A stretch of DNA of 10,774 bases from an uncultured Corynebacterium sp. (GCF_937999985.1 NZ_CALLDG010000037.1:1-10774); one strand, 5' to 3'; shown: positions 1 to 6,095, counted from the stretch's first letter. Made by a program: numbers and translations. Notes: generated by a model not told the origin, from the sequence alone.

Positions 1-1346
1 GGGCGCACCTCCACCTTCGGGTCCACCAGGCCGGTCGGGCGAATGACCTGCTCGACGTACTCGCCCTGGGCGGCGGCGATCTCGTAATCGCCGGGGGTGG
101 CGGACATGTAGACGCACTGGCCCTTGCGGTCGTCGAATTCCTCCCACGTCAACGGCCGGTTATCCAGCGCGCTCGGCAGGCGGAAGCCGTGCTCCACCAG
201 GTTGCGTTTGCGGGACATGTCGCCTTCGAACATTCCGCCGATCTGCGGGACGGTTACGTGGGACTCGTCGATGATGGTCAGGAAGTCCTCGGGGAAGTAA
301 TCGATCAGGGTGGCGGGCGCGGAACCGGCGGCGCGGCCGTCGATGTGGCGGGAGTAGTTCTCGATGCCGCTGGTGAAGCCCACCTGCTGGATCATCTCCA
401 GGTCGTATTCGGTGCGCATGCGCAGGCGCTGGGCCTCCAGCAGCTTGCCGCGGTTTTCCAGCTCCTCCAGGCGCTGCGCAAGCTCCTCCTTGATGGCCTG
501 CATCGCCTTTTCCATGCGCTCCGGGCCGGCAACATAGTGGGTGGCTGGGAAGATGCGCAGCTCGTCGACCTGGCGAATCACGTCGCCGGTCAGCGGGTGG
601 ATGTAGTACAGCGCGTCGATGTCGTCACCGAAGAACTCCACGCGCACCGCCAACTCCTCGTAGGCCGGAATGATGTCCACCGTGTCGCCTTTTACGCGGA
701 AGGTACCGCGGGTAAAGGCAACGTCGTTGCGGGAGTATTGGATATCCACCAGCAGGCGCAGGAACCGATCGCGCTCGACCTCCTCGTCCACCTTCAACAC
801 CACAGAGCGGTCCAGGTAAGACTGCGGGGTGCCGAGGCCGTAGATGCAGGAGACCGAGGACACAACCACCACGTCCCGGCGCGACAACAGCGCGGAGGTC
901 GCGGAGTGGCGCAGGCGCTCCACGTCTTCGTTGATGGACGAGTCTTTCTCGATGTACGTATCCGTCTGCGCGATATACGCCTCTGGTTGGTAGTAGTCGT
1001 AGTAGGAGACGAAGTACTCCACCGCGTTGTTCGGCAGCAGGCTGCGCAGCTCGTTGGCCAGCTGGGCGGCCAGCGTCTTATTCGGCGCCATCACGAGGGT
1101 GGGCCGCTGCTCCTTTTCGATGAGCCAGGCGGCCGTCGCGGACTTACCGGTACCAGTGGCGCCCATCAGCACGACGTCGCGTTCGCCGCGGTTAAGGCGC
1201 TGGTGCAGCTCATCGATCGCCTTCGGCTGATCGCCGGCGGGCTTGTAGTCGCTGATGACTTCGAACTTCGCATTCGAGCGTTCGACCTCCCCCACGGGAC
1301 GGAACTCGGAGTACGACAATTCGGGACGTTCTGCTGCAAAGGCCAT
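1..1346 (-). CDS. uvrB: UvrABC excinuclease subunit B, N-terminal part (3' end outside window)
   Basis: UvrB is the helicase-like damage-verification subunit of nucleotide excision repair; UvrA loads it on DNA and it recruits UvrC. Reading the minus strand from ATG at 1346 gives 448 codons of uninterrupted UvrB. The Walker A motif GATGTGKSAT lies at residues 62-71 (Lys68). The aromatic beta-hairpin region YFVSYYDYYQPEAY, which inserts between DNA strands, is at about 111-124. VVSSVSCIYGLG follows at about 161-172, then IENYSRHIDGR and later SATPGDYE. UvrB is usually about 670-700 residues, so the C-terminal helicase motifs and the UvrC-binding tail lie beyond base 1. The ATG at 1346 fits because the protein begins about 30 residues before the conserved F-x-V-x-S-x-Y-x-P-x-G-D-Q-P stretch. 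No Shine-Dalgarno precedes it, but a TAGACT hexamer sits 7 nt upstream, so translation may be leaderless. The gene is divergent from the DUF218 gene. Seen: motifs and reading frame. Known: family role. Identification is essentially certain. Confidence 0.98.
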   Translation of the reverse strand, partial: MAFAAERPELSYSEFRPVGEVERSNAKFEVISDYKPAGDQPKAIDELHQRLNRGERDVVLMGATGTGKSATAAWLIEKEQRPTLVMAPNKTLAAQLANELRSLLPNNAVEYFVSYYDYYQPEAYIAQTDTYIEKDSSINEDVERLRHSATSALLSRRDVVVVSSVSCIYGLGTPQSYLDRSVVLKVDEEVERDRFLRLLVDIQYSRNDVAFTRGTFRVKGDTVDIIPAYEELAVRVEFFGDDIDALYYIHPLTGDVIRQVDELRIFPATHYVAGPERMEKAMQAIKEELAQRLEELENRGKLLEAQRLRMRTEYDLEMIQQVGFTSGIENYSRHIDGRAAGSAPATLIDYFPEDFLTIIDESHVTVPQIGGMFEGDMSRKRNLVEHGFRLPSALDNRPLTWEEFDDRKGQCVYMSATPGDYEIAAAQGEYVEQVIRPTGLVDPKVEVR

Positions 1347-1353
1347 GCGCACC

Positions 1354-1359
1354 AGTCTA
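1354..1359 (-). promoter_or_regulatory. Candidate -10 element of uvrB (leaderless layout)
   Basis: On the minus strand the hexamer TAGACT fits the actinobacterial -10 pattern TANNNT and is separated from the uvrB ATG by exactly 7 nt, so transcription would begin at or beside the start codon. No clear -35 is visible and there is no ribosome binding site. No LexA (SOS) box is seen in the 85-base intergenic gap. Confidence 0.4.
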
Positions 1360-1384
1360 CTTACCGCACTGGACACCACCTGCC

Positions 1385-1405
1385 GTGCTGTCACCCAGCA
1401 CTTTT
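1385..1405 (+). promoter_or_regulatory. Inverted repeat followed by TTTT between uvrB and the DUF218 gene
   Basis: The perfect 6-bp arms GTGCTG (1385-1390) and CAGCAC (1396-1401) flank a 5-base spacer and are followed by TTTT. In the divergent promoter region this could be an operator for either gene. Read as RNA on the plus strand it resembles a very small terminator or attenuator. The stem is short, so chance is a real possibility. Confidence 0.3.
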
Positions 1406-1418
1406 ACTGTGGCCGTTC

Positions 1419-1424
1419 TAAGGT
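1419..1424 (+). promoter_or_regulatory. Candidate -10 element of the DUF218 gene
   Basis: TAAGGT matches TANNNT and ends 7 nt before the ATG at 1432, the same spacing seen at uvrB and at the small secreted protein gene. No good -35 lies 16-18 bases upstream. The element is also the start of a perfect DtxR-type half-site (TAAGGTTA), but the second half-site is absent. Confidence 0.35.
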
Positions 1425-1431
1425 TAATCAC

Positions 1432-2376
1432 ATGAAGATCTTCTCCCGCGGTCGTGCCGCTATCGCCCCTGTCATCGCTCTTTCACTGTTGCTCACTCCT
1501 TCTGCCGTTGCCGCGCCAGCGCCGGCTGCGCCCGCCGTCCCACCAATCGTTGCCGGTTCGGCGCCGATCGGCCCCAACACCGTCGTTATTCCTGGCGAGC
1601 TGTTGCCGGTCGGCCCCAGCGGTGCGCGTGCTGCTCGTACTGTTGATGACGCCTACTCCGCGGCCGCCATCGCCGCCCAGTATCTGAACCAGGATCCCCG
1701 CCCCGCACTGGATCGACTCTCCCCCGCCCGACGCACTGAGGTGAGCCACATTCTGAAGGTCTTGGAGGCTCCCGTACAGGCGCCGGGGAAGGCCACCAGT
1801 CCGCGTGCAACCGTGGTGGTGCTGGGCAATGGCTTGAACCCGGATGGTTCTGTGCACCCCAACCTGCAGCGCCGCCTGGAGGTTGCCCGCGATTATGCGT
1901 TGCAGCACCCGGCGAGCCCGATCATCACCTCTGGCGGCAAGACCGAGCACGGTCACGTGGAGGCCGAGTCGATGAAGAGGTGGCTGGTTCGTCACGGGAT
2001 TTCCCCGCAGCGTATCCACGTGGAGGGCAACTCCTGGTCCACCATCAGCAATGCGTGGCACAGCGCGAAGGTCTTCGGAAAGATGAACGCGCAGGCCAAG
2101 AAAGCCTCCCATGGCAAGCCACTGCCGCGTGAGCTGGTGATTGCCACGACTGATAGCCACCTGCACCGTGGCGTGAGCGACTACCGCATTGCCTTCGGCC
2201 CGCGCACCACCGTCTACGGCCTGGCCTCCAAGTCCGATCCGGTGCAGCAGCGCAACCTGGCCAAGGAGCGCACCTCCCGCTACCGCGACGCGGTGGGGCT
2301 GTTCATCTTCCCGGAGACGATTGTGGCCGATGGCCTGCCGCCGATCTTCGGTGCCGGCATTCCGCGTTTCTGGTAA
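1432..2376 (+). CDS. Secreted DUF218 (YdcF/ElyC/SanA-like) protein
   Basis: The 314-residue product begins with an export signal: basic MKIFSRGR, a hydrophobic core IAPVIALSLLL, and a likely signal peptidase I site after Ala27 (AVA|A). An Ala/Pro-rich stretch follows to about residue 70. The DUF218 domain covers about 126-265: VVVLGNGL (128-135), ITSGGKTEHGHVEAESM (165-181), GISPQRIHVEGNSWSTISNA (189-208) and IATTDSHLHR (237-246). Family members such as SanA, ElyC and YdcF are linked to envelope integrity or peptidoglycan-precursor metabolism, but the reaction is not settled. Unlike SanA/ElyC there is no obvious retained membrane anchor, so this looks soluble and exported. I chose ATG 1432 because it starts the signal peptide; the open frame extends upstream into the uvrB start, which is implausible. 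Expression may be leaderless from TAAGGT at 1419. The end is convergent with coaE. The family call is firm; the substrate is unknown. Confidence 0.85.
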   Translation: MKIFSRGRAAIAPVIALSLLLTPSAVAAPAPAAPAVPPIVAGSAPIGPNTVVIPGELLPVGPSGARAARTVDDAYSAAAIAAQYLNQDPRPALDRLSPARRTEVSHILKVLEAPVQAPGKATSPRATVVVLGNGLNPDGSVHPNLQRRLEVARDYALQHPASPIITSGGKTEHGHVEAESMKRWLVRHGISPQRIHVEGNSWSTISNAWHSAKVFGKMNAQAKKASHGKPLPRELVIATTDSHLHRGVSDYRIAFGPRTTVYGLASKSDPVQQRNLAKERTSRYRDAVGLFIFPETIVADGLPPIFGAGIPRFW

Positions 2377-2398
2377 GGCCTTAGAGCCCGGCCCAGAA
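2368..2398. terminator. Possible bidirectional hairpin across the convergent DUF218 and coaE stops
   Basis: TTCTGG (2368-2373) and CCAGAA (2393-2398) form a perfect 6-bp inverted repeat enclosing both stop codons. A GGCC pair inside allows an alternative stem. There is no T-tract, so termination is a weak inference based mostly on position. Confidence 0.25.
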
Positions 2399-2965
2399 GC
2401 CGTCGACCTGCTCGAGTAGCTGTTCCACGGTCCCGGAGTTATCCAGAACGGTGTCCGCCGCATTGAGGCGGGTCGCGCGGTCGATCTGGGCGGCAATGCG
2501 GCGGCGCGCGTCATCCTCATCCAAACCCCGGTGTTGCACTAGCCGGTCGATGCGCAGCTCGTCGGGAGCGTCCACCACCAACACGTGATCGACCTTGTCA
2601 ACCTCACCGTTTTCGATAAGCAGCGGCATGTCGTAGACAAGCACCTGCGCGCCGGACTCCCTCCCCTGCTTAAACAGCTCTTCGGTGCGGGCACGAATGC
2701 GCGGGTGGGTGATCGCGTTCAGCTTCTCCGTCGCCTCCGGCGTGGCAAAGGCCTGCCGGGCCAGCTCCGCCCGGTTAAGAGTGCCGTCGGGGTTCAGCAC
2801 CCCGTCAAAGGCATCCGCCAGCTCGGCCAAAGCTGGTTGTCCCGGTTCGACGATCTCGCGCGCCACCAGGTCGGCGTCAACAATAAAAGCACCGAGCTCC
2901 GCCAACCGCGAAGAGACGGTTGACTTGCCCGATCCGATTCCACCAGTCAGCCCAATTGTGATCAT
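2381..2965 (-). CDS. coaE: Dephospho-CoA kinase
   Basis: CoaE performs the last step of coenzyme A synthesis, ATP-dependent phosphorylation of the 3'-hydroxyl of dephospho-CoA, in the cytosol. The 194-residue product opens MITIGLTGGIGSGKSTV, with the P-loop GGIGSGKS at residues 8-15 (Lys14). The DAD substrate-site motif is at 30-32, THPRI at 86-90 and MPLLIE at 113-118. The arginine-rich lid region HRGLDEDDARRRIAAQ is at about 145-160. The length matches single-domain CoaE enzymes; the long C-terminal extension of M. tuberculosis CoaE is absent. The start is fixed by the conserved N-terminus. No Shine-Dalgarno precedes it; instead it begins 16 nt after the stop of the small secreted protein gene on the same strand, suggesting co-transcription and perhaps translational coupling. 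Identification is near certain. Confidence 0.97.
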   Translation of the reverse strand: MITIGLTGGIGSGKSTVSSRLAELGAFIVDADLVAREIVEPGQPALAELADAFDGVLNPDGTLNRAELARQAFATPEATEKLNAITHPRIRARTEELFKQGRESGAQVLVYDMPLLIENGEVDKVDHVLVVDAPDELRIDRLVQHRGLDEDDARRRIAAQIDRATRLNAADTVLDNSGTVEQLLEQVDGFWAGL

Positions 2966-2981
2966 GAGGCCATGCTAGCGC

Positions 2982-3329
2982 CTAGAGCGAGCCGACCAGA
3001 GTGTTTCCGGCCAGGCGGCACTGGTAGTAGCTGGCGGCAAGGTTGCCGAACTCCATGCGGAGGCCATTGGCCTTGTAGATATCCTGTTCGGCGACTGCTT
3101 CGTCCCACTGCTTACGGACCTCTTCGATTTGCTGGTCCAGCTTCTGGCAGGCCTTCGGAACATAAGACGAGCCACCCAGGCTGCCCGACGCGGGGGTCTC
3201 GACAGTCGGCAGAGGCTGGAGGGTTTCGGATGCGGAATCAGCGTCCGCGGCGCCAGCGATACCCGCAGCGCTGGACAGAGTAAGAACAGCAGCGACGGCG
3301 ATGGAAGCAATGCGAGAGGAATTAGCCAT
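2982..3329 (-). CDS. Small secreted protein of unknown function, two cysteines
   Basis: I do not recognise this 115-residue protein. It starts MANSSRIASIAVAAVLTLSSAAGIAGAADAD, a good Sec signal peptide with a likely cleavage site after Ala27 (AGA|A). The mature part is about 88 residues. A Ser/Pro/Thr-rich linker (about 28-58) precedes a probable helical hairpin: CQKLDQQIEEVRKQWDEAVAEQ (61-82, charged and heptad-like) and LRMEFGNLAASYYQCRLAG (90-108). Cys61 and Cys104 sit at the two ends and could form a disulfide closing the hairpin. A longer in-frame ATG upstream would erase the signal peptide and cross the divergent neighbour's start, so I reject it. A TATATT hexamer ends 7 nt before the ATG, giving a likely leaderless mRNA. 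It lies 16 nt upstream of coaE on the same strand and divergent from the DUF4185 gene. Secretion is well supported; function is open. Confidence 0.8.
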   Translation of the reverse strand: MANSSRIASIAVAAVLTLSSAAGIAGAADADSASETLQPLPTVETPASGSLGGSSYVPKACQKLDQQIEEVRKQWDEAVAEQDIYKANGLRMEFGNLAASYYQCRLAGNTLVGSL

Positions 3330-3336
3330 AGCCGAA

Positions 3337-3342
3337 AATATA
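3337..3342 (-). promoter_or_regulatory. -10 element of the small secreted protein (and probably coaE)
   Basis: On the minus strand TATATT, a near-consensus -10, is followed by 7 nt and then the ATG at 3329, which points to transcription starting at the start codon. The -35 is weak (CTGCGG at 17-bp spacing). It probably also drives coaE, since only 16 nt separate the two genes. Confidence 0.55.
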
Positions 3343-3373
3343 GCGGAGCTCGACGGGCGCCGCAGGACACTGT

Positions 3374-3392
3374 ATGCAAATATAACTTGCAT
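3374..3392 (+). promoter_or_regulatory. -10 element and overlapping inverted repeat at the DUF4185 start
   Basis: TATAAC (3381-3386) is a good -10 only 4 nt before the ATG at 3391, and no ribosome binding site is present, so the mRNA is probably leaderless or nearly so. The arms ATGCAA (3374-3379) and TTGCAT (3387-3392) form a perfect inverted repeat with a 7-base spacer that straddles this -10 and enters the start codon. A protein bound there would block RNA polymerase. The regulator is unknown. Confidence 0.45.
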
Positions 3393-4644
3393 GCATAAGA
3401 TTCCCGCCACCCGCCGCTCCCTCGCCGCTACCCTGACCGCCGGTTCGATCCTGGCCACCGCCACCGCCGTGACCGCCCTGTCTACGGGTCACGCCGCGGC
3501 GGATCCATGCTGGACCTACGCTCCTACCACCAGCGATGGGTTGGCCGCCAGCAGCACCGGGTCACTGGCTGGCAGTCTTGGCCAACCACAGTGGCTCACC
3601 GGCAAGCCCGAGGGCATGCCGAAGGTCACCGGCAATACTGAGGCGATGCACATGCTCACCGGCCGCTTCAGCCCCGACCGCACCGACAAGACGGGCTTGA
3701 GCTCCACGGACTTAGGCATCATGTGGGATTCCGGCGATGGGCGCGTACTGGCAGCGTTCGGTGATTCCTTCCGCTGCGGTGCCGGAAACAACGGCTGGCA
3801 CTCCAATGCTCTATACGAGACCGACGATATGGATCCCTCCAACGGCATCCACATGGGTGGCCCTGCCACGGGGGCGGACTCCGAGGAGTTCCTGCCTGAA
3901 TCTCTAAAAATCGACGGTGTGGAAAAGACCATCATCCCGACCGCAGGCATCGAGGTAAACGGGGCACAGTACGTGGACTTCATGTCCGTGCGCGACTGGG
4001 GGCGCCCGGGACAGTGGCGTACGAACTACGCCGCGACGGCGAAATCCACAGATGGCGGGAAGACTTTCTCTGTGGTGCCGGGCTCTTACCGCACAAGCTC
4101 GGTGGCTTCTAAGGACAACCGCCTGCCTGACTTGCCAGCACACAGCCGTGGCAACGACTACTTCCAGATGACCGCCTTCGCCAAGGCACCGGAAAGCGCT
4201 GCAGGCGACGACGGCTACGTGTACGTCTACGGCACCCCGTCGGGGCGCTCCGGTCAGGCGCGCTTGGCACGCATCAACGAGGCAGAATTCCCCGACTTCA
4301 GCTCTGCGGAATACTGGGACGGCAGTGGCTGGTCCTCCCGCATGGACGCTGCACAGCCGGTGCTCGACGGGCGAGTCTCCGAGCTATCCGTGCAGTACAA
4401 CGAGCACCTTGGCAAGTGGTTGGCACTCTACGAATCCACTCAAGGAATGGTGCTGCGCCAGGCCGATAGCCCAGAAGGGCCCTGGAGCAGCGCAAAAACG
4501 CTGATCTCCAGGGCCCAGGTGCCGGATATCTACGGCGGGTATATGTACCCACACCAGACCGATGGGAACTTGTACTGGGTGGCCACCTCGTGGCACAGCT
4601 ACAACGCGGTGGTGTACAAGACCGATCTGTCGAAGGTGTTCTAG
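3391..4644 (+). CDS. Secreted DUF4185 protein, candidate endo-D-arabinanase (GH183-like)
   Basis: The 417-residue product has a signal peptide: MHKIPATRRS, a hydrophobic stretch to about residue 30, and cleavage after Ala37 (AAA|DP). The mature chain matches DUF4185 by recall: LGIMWDSGDGRVLAAFGDSFRCG (108-130, with the hallmark GDSF at 124-127), WHSNAL (136-141), NYAATAKSTDGGKTF (212-226), ELSVQYNEHLGKWLALY (331-347), EGPWSSAKTLI (362-372) and YGGYMYPH (381-388). The repeated Ser/Thr-Asp-Gly and aromatic blocks suggest a five-bladed beta-propeller. Known, from memory: DUF4185 proteins were shown to be endo-D-arabinanases (family GH183) acting on mycobacterial arabinogalactan/lipoarabinomannan. 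Inferred: this enzyme trims D-arabinan in its own wall or in that of related bacteria. I chose ATG 3391 because it begins the signal peptide; ATG 3301 would run through the divergent neighbour. The family call is strong, the activity untested. I do not assign catalytic residues. Confidence 0.8.
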   Translation: MHKIPATRRSLAATLTAGSILATATAVTALSTGHAAADPCWTYAPTTSDGLAASSTGSLAGSLGQPQWLTGKPEGMPKVTGNTEAMHMLTGRFSPDRTDKTGLSSTDLGIMWDSGDGRVLAAFGDSFRCGAGNNGWHSNALYETDDMDPSNGIHMGGPATGADSEEFLPESLKIDGVEKTIIPTAGIEVNGAQYVDFMSVRDWGRPGQWRTNYAATAKSTDGGKTFSVVPGSYRTSSVASKDNRLPDLPAHSRGNDYFQMTAFAKAPESAAGDDGYVYVYGTPSGRSGQARLARINEAEFPDFSSAEYWDGSGWSSRMDAAQPVLDGRVSELSVQYNEHLGKWLALYESTQGMVLRQADSPEGPWSSAKTLISRAQVPDIYGGYMYPHQTDGNLYWVATSWHSYNAVVYKTDLSKVF

Positions 4645-4647
4645 CAA

Positions 4648-4692
4648 CCGGCGGCTCGCGGCCGCTGGCTGCTATCCGCTAGCAGCTAGCGG
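4648..4692. terminator. Two tandem hairpins between convergent genes
   Basis: Hairpin 1 has an 8-bp stem with one G-T wobble (4648-4655 with 4661-4668) and a 5-base loop. Hairpin 2 is CCGCTAG (4676-4682), loop CAG, CTAGCGG (4686-4692). Both fill the 52-base gap between the DUF4185 stop and the thiolase stop. Neither has a T-tract, so they may act as bidirectional structure-only terminators. Confidence 0.45.
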
Positions 4693-4696
4693 CGCT

Positions 4697-6013
4697 TTAG
4701 CGCTCGATGATGGCGACGATGCCCTGACCACCTGCTGCACAGATGGAAACCAGGGTGCGACCGCCGCCGTTTTCCTCCAGCACCTTCGCAGCGGTGGCGA
4801 TGATGCGGCCGCCGGTAGCGGCGAACGGGTGGCCGGCTGCCAGGGAGGAGCCCTTAACGTTCAGCTTTGCGCGGTCGATGGCACCCAGGGCGCCATCCAG
4901 GCCCAGGCGCTCGCGGCAGTACTCGTCGGACTCCCAAGCCTTCAGGGTGGCGCAGGTCTGGGAGGCGAAGGCCTCGTGGATCTCGTAGAAGTCGAAGTCC
5001 TGCAGGGAAAGGTTGTTGCGCTTCAGCAGGCGAGCAACCGCGTAGGTCGGGGACATCAGCAGGCCGTCCGGGGTCATGCCGTCGCGGCCGTTGATGAAGT
5101 CCACGGAAGCAACCTCGGAGTCCACCAGGTATGCCTTGACCGGGATGTTGTGCTCTGCGGCCCACTCCTCGGAGGAGATCAGGACTGCGGAAGCACCGTC
5201 GGTCAGCGGGGTGGAGTTACCGGCGGTCATGGTGGCCTTGGTGCCGTGCTGCTCGGCATCCTTCTTGCCGAAGACCGGCTTCAGCTTGGCCAGCTTCTCC
5301 ACGTTGGAGTCCGGGCGCAGGTTGGTATCGCGCTGCACGCCCAGGTACGGGGTGATGAGGTCCTCGAAGAAGCCCTCGTCGTATGCCTTGGCCAGCTTCT
5401 GGTGGGACTCGGCTGCCAGCTGGTCCTGTTCCTCGCGGGTCAGGCCGAACTCGCGGGCGGTGATGGCCGCGTGGTCGCCCATGGAAAGCCCGGTGCGGGG
5501 CTCACCGTTGTTCGGCTGCTCCGGGGCCAGCTGGGAGGGGCGGATCTGGCCGACCAGCTTCAGGCGGTCGGTGGTGGTCTTCGCGTTGTTCAGTTTGATC
5601 AGGGTCTTGCGCAGCTGATCGTTGACGGCCAGCGGCGCGTCGGAGGTGGTGTCCACGCCGCCGCCGATGCCGGACTCGATGCGACCCAGGGCGATTGCGT
5701 CTGCAACCTGCACCAAGGCAGCTAGGCCGGTGCCGCAGGCCATCTGCAGGTCGAAGGCCGGGGTGGTGGAGGACAGTGCGGAGCCGAGAACGATCTCGCG
5801 GGTCAGGTTGAAGTCGCGGGAGTGCTTCAGCACGGCGCCGGCGACGACCTGGCCCAGCTCCTCGCCCTGCAGGCCGTAGCGTGCGACCAGGCCATCGATG
5901 GCGGCGGTCAGCATGTCTTGGTTAGACGCGTTCGCGTACTCCTTGTTGGAACGGGCGAACGGGATGCGGTTGCCGCCCAGGATGGCGACCTTGCGGGGTG
6001 CTCCGTTAGTCAT
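4697..6013 (-). CDS. fadA2: Acetyl-CoA acyltransferase (thiolase), FadA2/FadI type
   Basis: Thiolases cleave 3-oxoacyl-CoA with CoA, or run in reverse as a Claisen condensation. The 438-residue product carries the family's catalytic elements: nucleophile Cys93 in MACGTG (91-96), the TAGNSTPLTDGA block (263-274), HEAFA with His346 (346-350), GHPFAATG with His395 (394-401) and the acid/base Cys425 in CAAGGQG (425-431). GHPFAATG rather than GHPxGxTG is the FadI-like variant. The gene is divergent from fabG4 and htdX, the same arrangement as M. tuberculosis Rv0243 (fadA2) with Rv0242c and Rv0241c, hence the symbol. The ATG at 6013 has GGAG on the minus strand 12 nt upstream, a rather long spacing. 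Regulation probably runs through the palindrome at 6065-6086. The fadE5-like acyl-CoA dehydrogenase next to fadA2 in mycobacteria is not present here. Enzyme class is near certain; orthology rests on context. Confidence 0.93.
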   Translation of the reverse strand: MTNGAPRKVAILGGNRIPFARSNKEYANASNQDMLTAAIDGLVARYGLQGEELGQVVAGAVLKHSRDFNLTREIVLGSALSSTTPAFDLQMACGTGLAALVQVADAIALGRIESGIGGGVDTTSDAPLAVNDQLRKTLIKLNNAKTTTDRLKLVGQIRPSQLAPEQPNNGEPRTGLSMGDHAAITAREFGLTREEQDQLAAESHQKLAKAYDEGFFEDLITPYLGVQRDTNLRPDSNVEKLAKLKPVFGKKDAEQHGTKATMTAGNSTPLTDGASAVLISSEEWAAEHNIPVKAYLVDSEVASVDFINGRDGMTPDGLLMSPTYAVARLLKRNNLSLQDFDFYEIHEAFASQTCATLKAWESDEYCRERLGLDGALGAIDRAKLNVKGSSLAAGHPFAATGGRIIATAAKVLEENGGGRTLVSICAAGGQGIVAIIER

Positions 6014-6064
6014 ATTTTTGTGTCACTCCATCGAAGAATGTGAATTGAAAGAACGTTTTCCTAC

Positions 6065-6086
6065 ACGGTGTGCTCGATCACACCGT
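6065..6086. promoter_or_regulatory. 22-bp near-perfect palindromic operator in the fadA2-fabG4 gap
   Basis: Arms ACGGTGTG (6065-6072) and CACACCGT (6079-6086) are perfectly complementary; the 6-base centre CTCGAT is itself palindromic at TCGA, so 20 of 22 positions obey two-fold symmetry. The site lies just downstream of a TATAAC -10 for fadA2, where the transcription start would fall. Size and symmetry fit a dimeric repressor such as a TetR-family lipid regulator (inference). No regulator is encoded in the window. Confidence 0.65.
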
Positions 6087-6089
6087 ATG

Positions 6090-6095
6090 GTTATA
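6090..6095 (-). promoter_or_regulatory. Candidate -10 of fadA2
   Basis: On the minus strand TATAAC precedes the palindrome; the predicted transcription start falls inside it, leaving a leader of about 70 nt. A TTGCCG sequence lies upstream but at about 20 bp, longer than ideal. Confidence 0.35.

Noticed and set aside
1261..1285. SOS/LexA-like palindromes (TCGAAC-5-ATTCGA and TCGA-GCGT-TCGA) near the start of uvrB
   Set aside because: They lie inside the uvrB coding sequence at about residues 21-29, the spacing differs from the actinobacterial LexA box, and the codons give ordinary UvrB sequence.
189..1421. 410-codon plus-strand open frame opposite uvrB
   Set aside because: Antisense shadow typical of high-GC coding DNA; the minus strand encodes unmistakable UvrB.
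1255..1431. N-terminal extension of the DUF218 protein by 59 residues
   Set aside because: It would overlap the uvrB start on the other strand and bury the clear signal peptide beginning at 1432.
1419..1437. DtxR-type iron box at the DUF218 start
   Set aside because: Only the left half (TAAGGTTA) matches; the right half falls in the start codon region and does not resemble the consensus.
3301..3390. Extended start for the DUF4185 protein at ATG 3301
   Set aside because: It would read through the opposite-strand small gene's start and its TATATT promoter and hide the signal peptide.
4562..5725. 387-codon plus-strand open frame opposite the thiolase
   Set aside because: Composition is a shadow of the thiolase gene, with no recognisable motif or ribosome binding site, and it overlaps the end of the DUF4185 gene.
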